Both the position numbers and the translations under genes were made by a program. Below are positions 49,437 through 61,262 of a stretch of 64,000 bases of DNA, in pieces; positions within the stretch are counted from its first letter, which is position 1, and every line of letters starts with the position of its first letter. The notes beneath the pieces are model-generated. The model was given only the letters and a program-made list of their open reading frames with translations. It was not told the origin of the DNA and made no database searches. Source of the stretch: Papilionanthe hookeriana x Papilionanthe teres (lineage: Eukaryota; Streptophyta; Magnoliopsida; Asparagales; Orchidaceae); NCBI GenBank assembly GCA_022702705.1, contig CM040433.1:22908167-22972166 (forward strand). Reading direction: 5' to 3'.

Positions 49437-51711
49437 TGATTCACCTAAAAAGTAAATATTTTTGGTGTACATTTCATGATCATATCATGCATATTTTTTA
49501 TTATATTACACTTTAAAAGAGGTATTTTGCATGTTTTTGGTTTCAGGTACAAGGAATAGAGTTTGGAGAAAATGAAGAAAAATGGTGCAATTTGGAGCTA
49601 AATCGAGCAAGGAAGAAAATTCTGATCTGGTGCATATTGATATGTCTTTCTATGCATAATCTCTGTCATATTTATCCTATGTTTTTTGAATGAAATTAAA
49701 CTTCAAATAAAGGTTATTTTTATGTATATCTTGCAGGTATAGCACTAGGAGCGAGTCGGAGCTGAAACAGGGTGAAATGGAGCAAAAACGAAGCGAACAG
49801 ATATGTTGCCCGTAGGTTGGCGTTATAGTGCCACTATAACACCAGTCACAGGTGTTATAGCGTAGATTCTGGCACTATAGCTTCTGAGAAGTTTTTCGAA
49901 CGGGTTTTGGGCGATTTTGGACCATTATAGGATGTTATGGAAACTTTTGGACAACTTGCACGCCCCTTGGAGTGATTCAATGTATCTAGACATTTTGAAA
50001 AGATTTTTGATGAAGATATGTGTCTCTTAGTGTAAAAGGGCGTGTCTCTTGAAAAATAGAGGTGTTTGGCTTTTCTTTAAATACATGGGCTTGGCGCCTC
50101 TCATGAGAGGTAATTAGAGAAGTAATTAGGAAGTGTTTTAGGAGGATTTTGGCATGAGTATGGAGATGTAGATTTCCACATTTTCTAGAGAGATTGGTAA
50201 GGGATTTTGAGAGATATGAGCAATGAAGTATAAGCAACACATAAATCGGCAGGAGACTTTGTTGGAGAGAATATTCTTCTTTCTTTCAGAGGGAAAATTT
50301 CTAAGTATTGTGTTCTTCATTTCCTTGTAATTGTTGTAAACACTTTTTAGTGGATTTTCTTTGATTTAAACAAATATTTCTATTGTATTTTTTTCATGCT
50401 TCATAAGTAGTTTTATTTACTATTTCTTTCAATATGAAGTAGGGCATGTGTAGGAAAATTTGTTTTATGATAAAATTATTTTTATCTCTTTTGCTTTATT
50501 ACCATAATTTAAGTGGCAATAAGTTAAGTTAAAATCTGTTGTAAGTGAAACTAAGTCTCGGGAGAACGGTGATCTCACAACTAAAGAGCACTCACATTGA
50601 CCGGTTAGCTAGGCAGCAATGAAACTTACAAGAAAATATAATTTAATGAGGAAATCTAATTTAATGACATGTTTCTATTAGATGCTTCTAAGTGACATAT
50701 AGTTTCATAAAACTAATAAACGTACCTATACAATCGAAAGAGGGTAGGTAGACATATGTTTCTTGTTGGCACATAATTTATCACTTAATTTTATTAATCC
50801 TTTTATTGCTTATGTCATTATTTTCATTTTACTTTTCTTTTGCAATAAATTGGATGCATGTTTAGGAATCAAGATCTGCTTAGATATTCACTTACTTTTT
50901 TAATGTGATGGATTTTACTTAGACTTCATTTACGTTGCAATTTAGGTCTGTTGTAATGTTAAAATTTGTTTTAATTATATTAGGATCTGGAAGGGCGGTG
51001 AAATTCTTAACTAAGTGGAACCACACTTCACTCTGAGCAGAGTTGTTGCGATCACTTAGGGGGAGTGCAAATATATAGGGAAATAAGTTTGATGGGCGTA
51101 GAATTGATATTTCTAGAGTGACAAACTAGATTCTTTTTCGATTTAGAGTTTGGATCGTAAGGGTCCCTACTAGGTCCTATAGAGAGGACACAGTGGGTAA
51201 TCTGGAAGTGAGAGGCAAGAATGTACTCAACACTACTACACAAGCTGGTGGAAAACTCTAAATTAACCAATGTTCTTTGCTATCACTAGGAGGGCTAAAG
51301 AATACGAATGCTCCTATTTGTCACTAACAATATTAAATTCTAAAAATTTCATTCCTACACATTATCTAGGTCATTATATAAGAATGATAGTTTTTAACAT
51401 CTCAAAATTCTCCAAACCAATTTAACCAGATAAGTTATCTTTATATTTAAGATTTCCATTTCGAAGTAGTTGTTAAAAGAACCACTTTAATCGACCTTCC
51501 AAAACAAAGGCCTGATAGTAGTAGACTAGAATTAATCTAAGAGATTTCTTACATCGCTTCTCTGTGGGATCGATACTGGGGTCTTAAAAGAAAATAATAT
51601 ATTACTTGAAATGATACATATACTTGCGTAGTATCCCTAGTGTGTAAACTATTCTCTAAATTTTATAACATTTTAATTTTCCACACTAGCTGCAAAATAT
51701 AAATTGGGTCA
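49437..51711 (+). repeat. 5' LTR of the Athila-like element
   Basis: Begins TGATTCACCTAAAAAG and ends about AAATTGGGTCA. It contains ggcgttatagtgccactata-type palindromic text at 49820-49880, common in such LTRs, and tctctgtgggatcgatac near its end. Confidence 0.78.
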
Positions 51712-54700
51712 AGTTTTTAGCCATCTTTTGGAAGCTAAATAATTGTGTAATTGCGGGTTGGGTCACTTTCCTCGAGAGGAGGCTCTTTTCATCTTGGTTT
51801 TTTATTCTCTTTAAGATTCATGATGGTATTTTTTGTGTATACATATTAGTTCCTCGAGTTTTTTAGCTTCTCGACAGTGCCAACTACAATAAGGATAGGA
51901 AAATTATTAAACCATCGTTAGCAATAAATTTGTGAATTAATTGAACACATGACTTTCCTTAGGATTATGTGCCTCGTGCTCTCTTTAAATAGGCATGAAT
52001 TGAGTCTTGTATCATTTTTCATTGGTTTTTCTTTTTACACCGAGTTATGTTATAGCTACAAAATCGGACCGGATAGTTATGGATCCCGAGAGGATTGTGA
52101 GGGCCGATGTTTCAGATTTATTCTTCTATAAAGAAGATGAAAGAGATGGTCGACGTATCACTAAGGCGCCTTGAAGTATGGTTCGAGCGTGCGTGTTGAG
52201 GGCTAGTAGGTCCATTTGACTGAGGCGAGTGGTAAAGAGAAAGGGGTGCAGTTGACACGATACTTCAACAGTCGTTGTCGCGAGAAAGTGGGGTCACCTC
52301 GGCATTGCAAGGAGGGGAGGCCTATAAGACTATCTTCTCCATGGAGAGATTTGTGGAAAAATTGGTTAAGTTGGAGGAATGCCAAGATCGTGGGTGTTGC
52401 AGAGTTTGCCCTTACCACGACGATCGTTATGCTTGTTGGAGGTGTGAGGCTCCAGCCGTTGTCGACCCTGGTAATTCATCAGCTGTCTGACCCATCATTC
52501 GTGATAATCTTCAATTGGGGGAATCGTCAAGGCGAGCACAATCCCTAAAGGTCATAGAGCACCGAGTAAGTGAGATTGCACCATTAGCGGGGCCGGTCGA
52601 CCCCTTTAAGGAATCACATGGGGTTTGGCTGTGAATCCTGTATGGGAGCTGTCTGCTCGACTGGATGCTAGAGGTTTCGTGGATGGAGCTCATCACTCTT
52701 TGAGGCGGGCTAATTGAGGTGTTGCGCGAGCTGAAGGTAGTCTGTGAGATGTATAGTTTGGTGAAGTTTAACCGAGAAGCTAGTCAGGTGGATCAGATTA
52801 AGTTGGTGAAGAGATGGTTCTCTAGATGTTGGGGGACATGTAGACTCTAAGGTCTTGGAGGACCCCCCTTTAGAAAACATTTCATTCGAGGATTTTAATA
52901 ATATTATTCATAATAAAATGATATTTTGATAAATTTTGAAAAGATGTTTGGTGTGTTGCTTATCATTATGTGATGCTTCATTTGCCATGCCTGCCTGATA
53001 AATAGGAGAAGGGGCTACATCTTGTCACTTTATGTGTTTTTAGCTCTTTTTTTGTTTTCTCTTTTCCTTCATCCTTCAGCTGGTTCTGCTCTTATCTCTC
53101 GAGATGGCCCCCAAACACTCGCCTGTCTTGTTCGGCTCTGTAAAGGGTACTGACCCTCGGGCTCTATTCGAGAATGAAGTGAGGGAGCAACAACGAAAGT
53201 ATGTTCTTGATGAGAGCATAGGTCTTTGGAAGCTACCTGGATCAGCATGAGCGACAGATCCTCTAGTAAAAGATCTGGGGTCTTATATCGATATCAGTTT
53301 AAATATGCCCACCAATTACCCTTGCATCATGAGCTTTGGATCATCTTCAAAACCTACGAGGTTATTCTGACACAAGTGATGTAAAACTGTATAGCTGCAA
53401 TCATGACTTTCATTCTCTTCTATTGATGAGAGATTCTTGTATGGTCGATCAAACTCTTTAGATACTTCTTCTCATTCAAGATCGATAGGGAGGGCTATGC
53501 TATATTCTTGGCAGGAGAGGAACAACACTTAGTAGGAGTGGAGAATAATATAAAGAATTGGAAGAATAAGTTTATAACTGGTTCTTATTCTAGCGTCTGG
53601 GAATATGGACCAAGCCATCATGGTGCAAGGTTTCCAAGACAAGGTCTCTCTCGGAGAGCATGTTCATTTCCCTGGAGATGTTGACTAGCTGTCGTCTCTC
53701 GGTTCCTCAATACAACCCCGAGGTGACAGTTTCCTGTGTTTTGATGGTAAAATGATGAAGGAACAACGATGTGAATCATACATTGCAGAGATGGTTCAAA
53801 CAAAGGCGAAAAATGAAAATTTACCACCAAGGGTCAGAAACAAAAGTGCTTCCAAGAATCAGGTAATCTAGTAGGAGATGATGACCAACCCTTTCGTAGC
53901 TTGGCCTCGAGATACCTTGTTTCTGCGATTTTTGATAGTGTTGTTGTTCAGAGCAAGGCGGCCAGTAAGGTCACTTCTATTGCTAAAAAATATGCCTCTC
54001 ATTTTGTTGATGGAGGGGAAGCCAATGAGAGGGAGTTGGCTTCTCGTTGGCTTATGAAGTGACTCCAGACATAACTGTGGTCGCGGCTCCTTCATCTTTT
54101 GCAGCAGGCACCCCGGCCGACGTGTCAGCGACTACCTTTGCTCCTTTGGATTCTCAGGCTAGAAATCTTTCCTTTATTTCTCTGTCCAAGAGGATCAAAG
54201 TGAGTTGTTTTGGCCATTACCACACCTGTTTCTTCGTCGGGGGATTCAACTTCCTCCTCCAAAAGTGAGGTCCCACATTCTGGGCATCGACGGGGGAAAG
54301 TGTCGATGGAAGAAGAAGACTTTCCACTCCCCCCCTTTAAAGGGGATGAATGAGGCCTTTGAGTGTAATATTGTGCCCGAGAGTGATAAAAGGTTATTGG
54401 ATGGGACCAACAAGTGATTCAACATTTTGGATAGGTCTCTTGATTGATATCTGCTGTTGGAAAGCAACAGGGAGTTGTCCTCAACACTGGTGGATTTTTT
54501 GTGGCAAGTAAGGTTCAACCATGCACTAGAGGGCTTTGGTCACTAAGAACTTCTCTAGAACATGGCCCTGTGGCATTGAATGGTGGCATAGAGTGCCTAG
54601 TTTCAGAGCTAGCCTTGATTGAGGTAGAGCAATTGCTGAAGAAACTCAAAATAAGGAGGCCTTGTTGGAGGCCATTCGAAAGAGGCTTCAAGATGATCGG

Positions 54701-55004
54701 GACATCCTACAGACGATGCTTGATAGATCCAATAAGTTTATCCAAGAATTCCTTGGTATCATAGTTGCCTTGGAGAAGAAGGTTGTTAAGCTGGAGGGGA
54801 AGGATGCCTCATCAGTCTGATGGGAAGAGTGCAAGGATGATTTGGTAAGTGAGTTCAAGTACGTCGTGCACTATGCCACCGATGATAAAATCATAAGGGC
54901 TCAATCGACCCCAAATTCCCAACTCAGATAAGTTCTCTAACTTGATCCCCAACAAATCATATGAAGCCTCCGAAGGAGAGGGCGGATTTGGCGACGGAGA
55001 GGAG
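51712..55004 (+). pseudogene. Degenerate interior (gag-like debris) of the Athila-like element
   Basis: Only short frames remain. A start at 53104 gives MAPKHSPVLFGSVKGTDPRA and ends after about 48 codons at 53250. Downstream pieces read WKNKFITGSYSS and MVQTKAKNENLPPRVRNKSA. 52216-52548 and 52275-52490 are overlapping frames in less AT-rich sequence without a domain I know. No protease, RT or integrase motif was found, so the element was non-autonomous or has lost pol. Confidence 0.55.
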
Positions 55005-56311
55005 TGACACACCTAAAAATTACTTAATTTTTCATATATATCTTATGATTAATTCTAATTATGTTGCACTTTAAAGGAATGTATTTTGTATGTTTTTTGG
55101 TTTTAGGTACAATAAATGGACTCTTGGAGGAAAAGAAGCAAAAATAGTGCAATTTGTAGCAAAAACGAGCAATAAAATAAATTTTAGTCTGACACATTTC
55201 GATAAGTCTTTCTATGCTGAATCTCTTTTACACTTCTTGCATATTTTTGAATGAGATTACACTTTAAAGAAAGATTGTTTTCATGCTTATTTTGTAGGTT
55301 TATCGGTTAGGAACACAACGCAACTGAAAAGGGGCGAAATGGAGCTAAAACGGAGTCAAACAAAGCAAAACGGTGGAGCTTCGCAGAGTAGGGTGCCGAC
55401 AGCGCCAGAATCTCGAGAGCACAAATTTTGGGTGCCGACAGCACCCAAAAACGGTGCCAGGGATGGTTATTGGCCATATATATTTAATCTGGGCGCTTTT
55501 TGGAAGGTTTCTTGAAGCACCTCTTGGGAAATTCGTCCCTACACTATTTTAAAGTGAAATTGAAGCCAAAAAATGGGGTAGATGTTAGGAAAAACGTGGA
55601 GAATGCTTACAGATATTAGAATATGAGTAGAAATATAGATTTCTACATTTGTGGAGAGATTGTAGAGGAGATTTTGAGAGAATCTGTAAGGGTTTGTACT
55701 AACATTGCATGGATCAGCGCGAGATTTTGTGGGAGATATTTTCAGACGTATTTCAAGGGAAAAAGCTAAGTATTGTGTTCTTCATTATCTTATAATTTTG
55801 TAAACACTTATGTAATAGATTTGCTTTGATGAAATAAAGTTTTCCATTGTGTTTTCTTCATGTTTTGTGATCTGTTTCTCTTACTCTTTCTTCTTATATG
55901 GAAATAGTGGCATGAGAAGATTATGTCGTTATTCTCTTTTTACTTTTCTTTTACAATGAGTAGGATTCATGTTTAGGATATTGGGATGCATGTTAAAAGA
56001 GTTTTTAATTATAAATGTGATGGTTTTACTTGCACTTCATTTACATTACAATGAGAGCTCTTTGTAGTGTTAAAATTTGTTGTAATTGCACTATGATCCG
56101 AGAGGGCAGTGTAATTCTCAATAAAGTGGAACCACATTTAAATTACATTGATGGTGAAGTCCATGGGGGTTTAATGCAAATAAATAGGGAAATATACTTT
56201 GATGGGCGTAGAATTAGAGATTTTAGGATGACTAACTAAAATCATCAATTCAGTTCCAGTGTTTGGGAATTAAAGCGAGAGTTAGCCTTCAGGTGAAGGG
56301 AAGTGGGAGCT
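55005..56311 (+). repeat. 3' LTR of the Athila-like element, left part
   Basis: Begins TGACACACCTAAAAATTAC straight after the polypurine-rich ggagagggcgga...ggagaggag. It is interrupted at 56311 by element B and resumes at 63391. Confidence 0.78.
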
Positions 56312-56315
56312 TGTT

Positions 56316-56336
56316 GACCTCATTTTTGATGAGGTC
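56316..56336. repeat. Terminal palindrome of element B
   Basis: GACCTCAT, 5-nt loop, ATGAGGTC, four bases from the element's end. Element A has the matching GACCTCA...TGAGGTC at 21447-21467 with a changed loop and stem length, so the hairpin rather than the loop is kept. Confidence 0.85.
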
Positions 56337-58364
56337 TTCTCTTCTTCTCTTTAGTACTTAGGATCTAGCCTTAGGCTTTTCCTTTGACTATCTTAGAGGA
56401 CTAGAATTGGGACCCACCTTTTAGAAATTCAAACCACTTCTTAACTCCCCGCAAACTCCACAAACTTGATCGTAGACCCCTAATCACCTAGAGGGTTGAA
56501 ATCAAATGTGGAAGTTTAAAGGATGAGTTCCTATGGGACTCTTTGGCCTTAGGACCGCTCTGCGGTGGCTCAGTGCAGTGAAGGGGCTGACTTACACACA
56601 CTACACTTATACACTACACCTACACACTACACTTCCACATACCTCATAAAACCACACCCATACCCAACTTAACCTCCTGACTCATGTAGGTGATTCACAT
56701 GGATGGTCCTTAACCCCTAAGCTCTTGGCTAAGAGGGTTAGGAACAACATAGTGAATGCCTCAAATGAGTCCTTTCATGGCTCATATGGGCTTGAAATGG
56801 CTTCATGGATCAACCAAAATGATTTCTTTCCACCTAGATTCACCCAATCTTTAATTTCCCAAATTTTCAATTTTTGACCCCGGGACCCTACACCTACTAA
56901 ACCTACCCAAAACCCTTAAAATTACCCAAATTTTTGCAAAATTTCTAAATTACCCAAAATTTTCCAAAATCACTCTCAAACATCTCCACATCACTCAAAT
57001 TGATCATCCATATCCAAAAATACCAAAAATTCCAAAAATACCTCCCAATACCCTCTAAATACCCAAAATACCCTTCTTGGCCTAAAAATCCAAAAATTCA
57101 GAAAATTCCCAGAAAATTCCAGAAAATCCCAAATATTCCCAATTTTATTTTGTCCAACTACACCATGGGCCAATTTTGTCAATTTACACTACTTTTGTCA
57201 AAACCCCCAATTTCACCCATTTTAACCCAAAGTGAACCCAATGTCAAACCAAACCTATCCAATTGACCCAAATTCTGGTCCAATTCAATTCTAAACTTCA
57301 ATTCAACATTCCCAATACCAATCTAAACCAAATCCAAGTCCAATTTGGTTGACATTTGGATCCAATTCCACTTTTGGCCTTAAAGCCCAATTTGGACCCA
57401 TGACCCAAACTTAATCCAAATTCAACCCAATTCAAATCCAAATCACCCCCAATTTGTTTCAAATCACTCATGACACATCCATGAGCTAAACCCAACAATT
57501 ATTTGGCCCAACCTCTTTACAAAATTCCCATCCATAAATTCATTTTTAAACTTAAGGGCCCATTCCTTAAACCATTTTAAAAGCCCACTTCCACCAAATC
57601 CAAAACCCCAAAAAAATTCTTCCAAAGCCCATATGACATTTCCCCTCATCATACTTTCAATTAAAATCATCCCTAAGTCCTAAACCAATGATCAAATATT
57701 TCTAAATGAAGCTTCATCCAAATTTCCACCAAATTATCCAAAATCCTTAAAATCCTTTTTTATGAAATCGACCAAACTTTTTGCCAAGCCAAAGGTGAGC
57801 CATGAAGCCATGCATGAGCCACATGTGAGCCATGAGAGCTTTGGACACTCCACCATGCCATATTGGGTAAGAAGAGGGGGGCTTTCCTTAATCCCTAAAG
57901 CTCATTAGCCTTAATCATGTTTCACCTAAACTTAAATTTAATCCAAATATATTTGGATGGAGACTTCTCCATGCCAAACCAAATGATCCCTTTGATCCCC
58001 CACAGCATCCAAAGCCACCTTGAAGGGTGCACCTAGCCCAAATGGGTGGGTTGACCCATTTAGGTCCAAATCTAGCCATGCCCCATTCCACTTTGGATCA
58101 AAGCCTTTACACATGTCCATGGCCAATTGATTGCACAAACCTCCAGCCCTGACCCACCTGACCAAGATGGTGACCATTGCTTGGCCGGCCGGCCACCAGG
58201 CCGCCGGAAAACACCATGGCCGAGAGCTCACATGTGAGCCAACATTGAAATTCTCACTTCGTTGAGCCGCCCCATGCCTAGTGGTCACCATGGCTGTTCT
58301 TCTCCTCACCGCAGGCAAGTCGATCCCAAGCCCTAACTCCCCTGGGAGGCCCCCCAGCCAGCTC

Positions 58365-58372
58365 TATTTAAA
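58365..58372 (+). promoter_or_regulatory. TATA-like box of element B
   Basis: tatttaaa follows a CCAGCCAGC-rich stretch and precedes a purine-rich tract (gagaaggagagaag). Element A has ttataaag at 22811-22818 at the corresponding place. Transcription from here, about 2.05 kb inside the element, would fit a long U3 (inference). Confidence 0.5.
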
Positions 58373-60959
58373 CTCCAACCCTCTCGGCCATGAGAAGGAG
58401 AGAAGCATAAATCTTGCCAAAACTCTGCCAAAATTGTTCCAGACCCTCCTCCACCCTTAGAGCACTTGATCCCCAGTGAAATTCCCCTGCCATTTCTCCT
58501 CTGAAAGCTCAATTTCGTAGTTGAAATTCCACCCAAAACCAGGACACTTCTCCACAGTGAGCCAATTCCCAAATTGATTGGCTCTACACCTTCACCAGAC
58601 CAAGGGAAGGTGTCCACCATCAAAAGCCCCATCTCCAGGCCACCCAATTGCTCCAGCCTCCAAGCTTTGTGATCGGGCTTGGTCGAAATCATATCCAGAC
58701 AATTCACCAGACCAGGAGACTTCATCTGGAGCTTGCCGGGACCCAATCGAAGGTGCAACAACTCTCAGATTGAAGCCACACTTCTCTGAGCCAAGGTACG
58801 AGCTAACTCTTCATCCCGAGCTTCTGGAGATTCTCCATTTCAAATGCTTTAGTTTCAATGCATGTTAACCGTATAGATGTGTTCGTCTCTTCGAGACGAA
58901 TCCATAGAGCATAAGAACATGAAAATCCATCGAGAATCGAGTGAGATCTTAGGGATTTCAGAGTGGACGGCTCTCGGGTGAGAACACTCGGGGACGATGA
59001 ACGGATGCCGTCCATTCAATACACGCACGGACGGACGGCTCGGATGGCGTCGGACCGGGGAGACGCGTACGAGAACCGCGGGGCCCGGGCCGCCGACTCG
59101 AGTGGCGGTGTCGAATGGGAGCGCGCCGCGTGGCCTTCGGAGTGCTCGAGGATGCATTGGCGCCGACTCGGATAAGTAGAAAATTAGGGATTTTTTTATT
59201 TATTTAATTCCCTAAACTTCAAAAATTCATATCTCTCGTGTAGAAAAATCAGAAAAATAAAATAAAAATACCCTCTTGCTCAGTGAAGAGAGGAGAATAA
59301 TGTGGAAAAGAAATCACTTAATTTCATCAAATATTTTATTTTTTATGATTTATTTATTCTCTGCATTGTTTTAATTCTCCATGCATGCATACAATTCACC
59401 ATGACATGAGACCATAGGGCTTTTGAAGCCTCTGAATTTGGGAACATTCCCGAATTTTCCAAAGTCGAGGCCATCCCTATGAAGAGTTCTCGATTTTTCA
59501 AGTTCGAGTCACTTGTTTTGAGTATTTTAATTCCAGTAAATAGCATGTTGTGAAATAAATTCTAGGAAAATTTGGTGATGTTCCTTATGACCGAGAGAAC
59601 CCTAGGAAAAATAGATTTTGGCTTAGTTCATTCAAAACAACCCTAATTGGCTTAAACACCCAAAATAGGTCTTTAATTAATTAGAGTTAACCGGGCATCA
59701 AATTGACTTGAAATCAATTCTCCACTGACCTTTAGGATTAGAGGAATCCACCATAAAAATTTTAGGTCAATTGGACTTAGTTAGCCCCACTAATTGGGTT
59801 GATTAAGTCACTTAGCCATTTTAAACTTTAAAAATTCATAACTTTTAAAATACTTTTTAAAAATCCATCAAATTGGTTTTGGAGCCTCTCGATATCAGGG
59901 GAATCTAAGAAAATTAAAATTTCAATTTTCTAAAAAAGTTGATTTTTAATAATATTTTAATATTTTAATAATTAAAAAATAATAAAAATCACAAAAATAA
60001 TAAAATTCACCAAAATGTCACATTTTGAATTTTAATCACTTAGGAACAGATCCCACATTTTTCTTAGGTCTATTTAGTGAGATATTGAATTTTAAAGTTT
60101 TAAGGTAATTTTAAAATTAAAAAATGTATTTTTTAGCATTTTCACTAAAATAATTATAATAAATCATAGAAAAATTAGAAAATTGCAAAATTTGCTTCTC
60201 TGATTTTCTTGATATCAGAGAGATTTTTGAAAATTATAAAATCCATTTTTCAACATTTATTTTATTTTCAAATTAATTAATACTCCAAAACTCAAAATAA
60301 TTATAATAAAAATAATATAATTCAAAAAATTACCAAAATTGGTCCAAGTGCTTCTCTGGTCATTAGGAATGTTCCCTAATTTTCTTAAGGACAGAAAGTT
60401 TCCCTTGGTCATGTTATTAAATTTTCCTTGAAAATCTCTATTTTCCACCAAAAATAATTATATAAATAAATTAAATACAGAAAAATCACATTTCCTCCTC
60501 TCATGTCTTTATTGACATGTGAGTGAAGTCACATAAAAATTTCAAGTTCATTTGGGTTCAATTTAGTGAGTTATGAAATTATTAAGTTTAAGGGGTAAAA
60601 TGGTAATTAAACTTTTAACCCTTAATTAAAACTTTAGGTTTAATAAAAAAATCAACAAGTAAAATATTTGATCTTAATCTGGTTTGGATGATTGAAATTT
60701 AAATAATTAAAGGGTAGAAACCCATTAAATAATTTTAAAATGATTAAACTTTAATTAAATAATAGATTAAATTTGAGGAATAATAAATCGGAATTATTAA
60801 AATAAGGGATATTTATTAGGAAGAGATTTATTCTTTAATTTAAAAATCCCTAAACTAATTATATCATTAATACTCAACTCTTAATTAAAATGATAACTCA
60901 AATTTAAAACATTAAAAGACTTAATTGAATTATTAAATTCTTTTAAAATTTCAATTAAA

Positions 60960-61262
60960 ATTAAAAATAAAGTAAATTAAAATTAAATTAAAATTAAATC
61001 AAATTAAATTAAATAAAATAAAATTAAATTAAACTAAATTAAAATTAAATTAAATTAAATTAAATTAAATTAAATTAAATAATTAAATTAAATTAAATCA
61101 AATTAAATTAAATTAAATTAAATTAAATTAAATTAAATTAAATTAAATAATTAAATTAAATCAAATCAAATTAAATTAAAATTAAATCAAATCAAATTAA
61201 TTAAACATCAAATCAAATTAAATTAAATTAAATTAAATTAAAACTCAATTAAATTAAATTGA
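60960..61262. repeat. (AATTA)n pentanucleotide array in element B
   Basis: Long runs of aaattaaattaaatt with interruptions (aaatc, aaaata). Probably unstable in length. Not seen in element A. Confidence 0.93.

Noticed and set aside
57938..58761. Frames of 126 and 142 residues on the minus strand in element B
   Set aside because: They lie in a locally GC-richer, non-coding part of an LTR-type element, overlap other frames, and show no domain or homologous frame in element A.
58898..59179. Several overlapping frames on both strands in the GC island
   Set aside because: High GC suppresses stop codons; frames on both strands overlap fully and contain Arg/Gly-rich low-complexity residues only.
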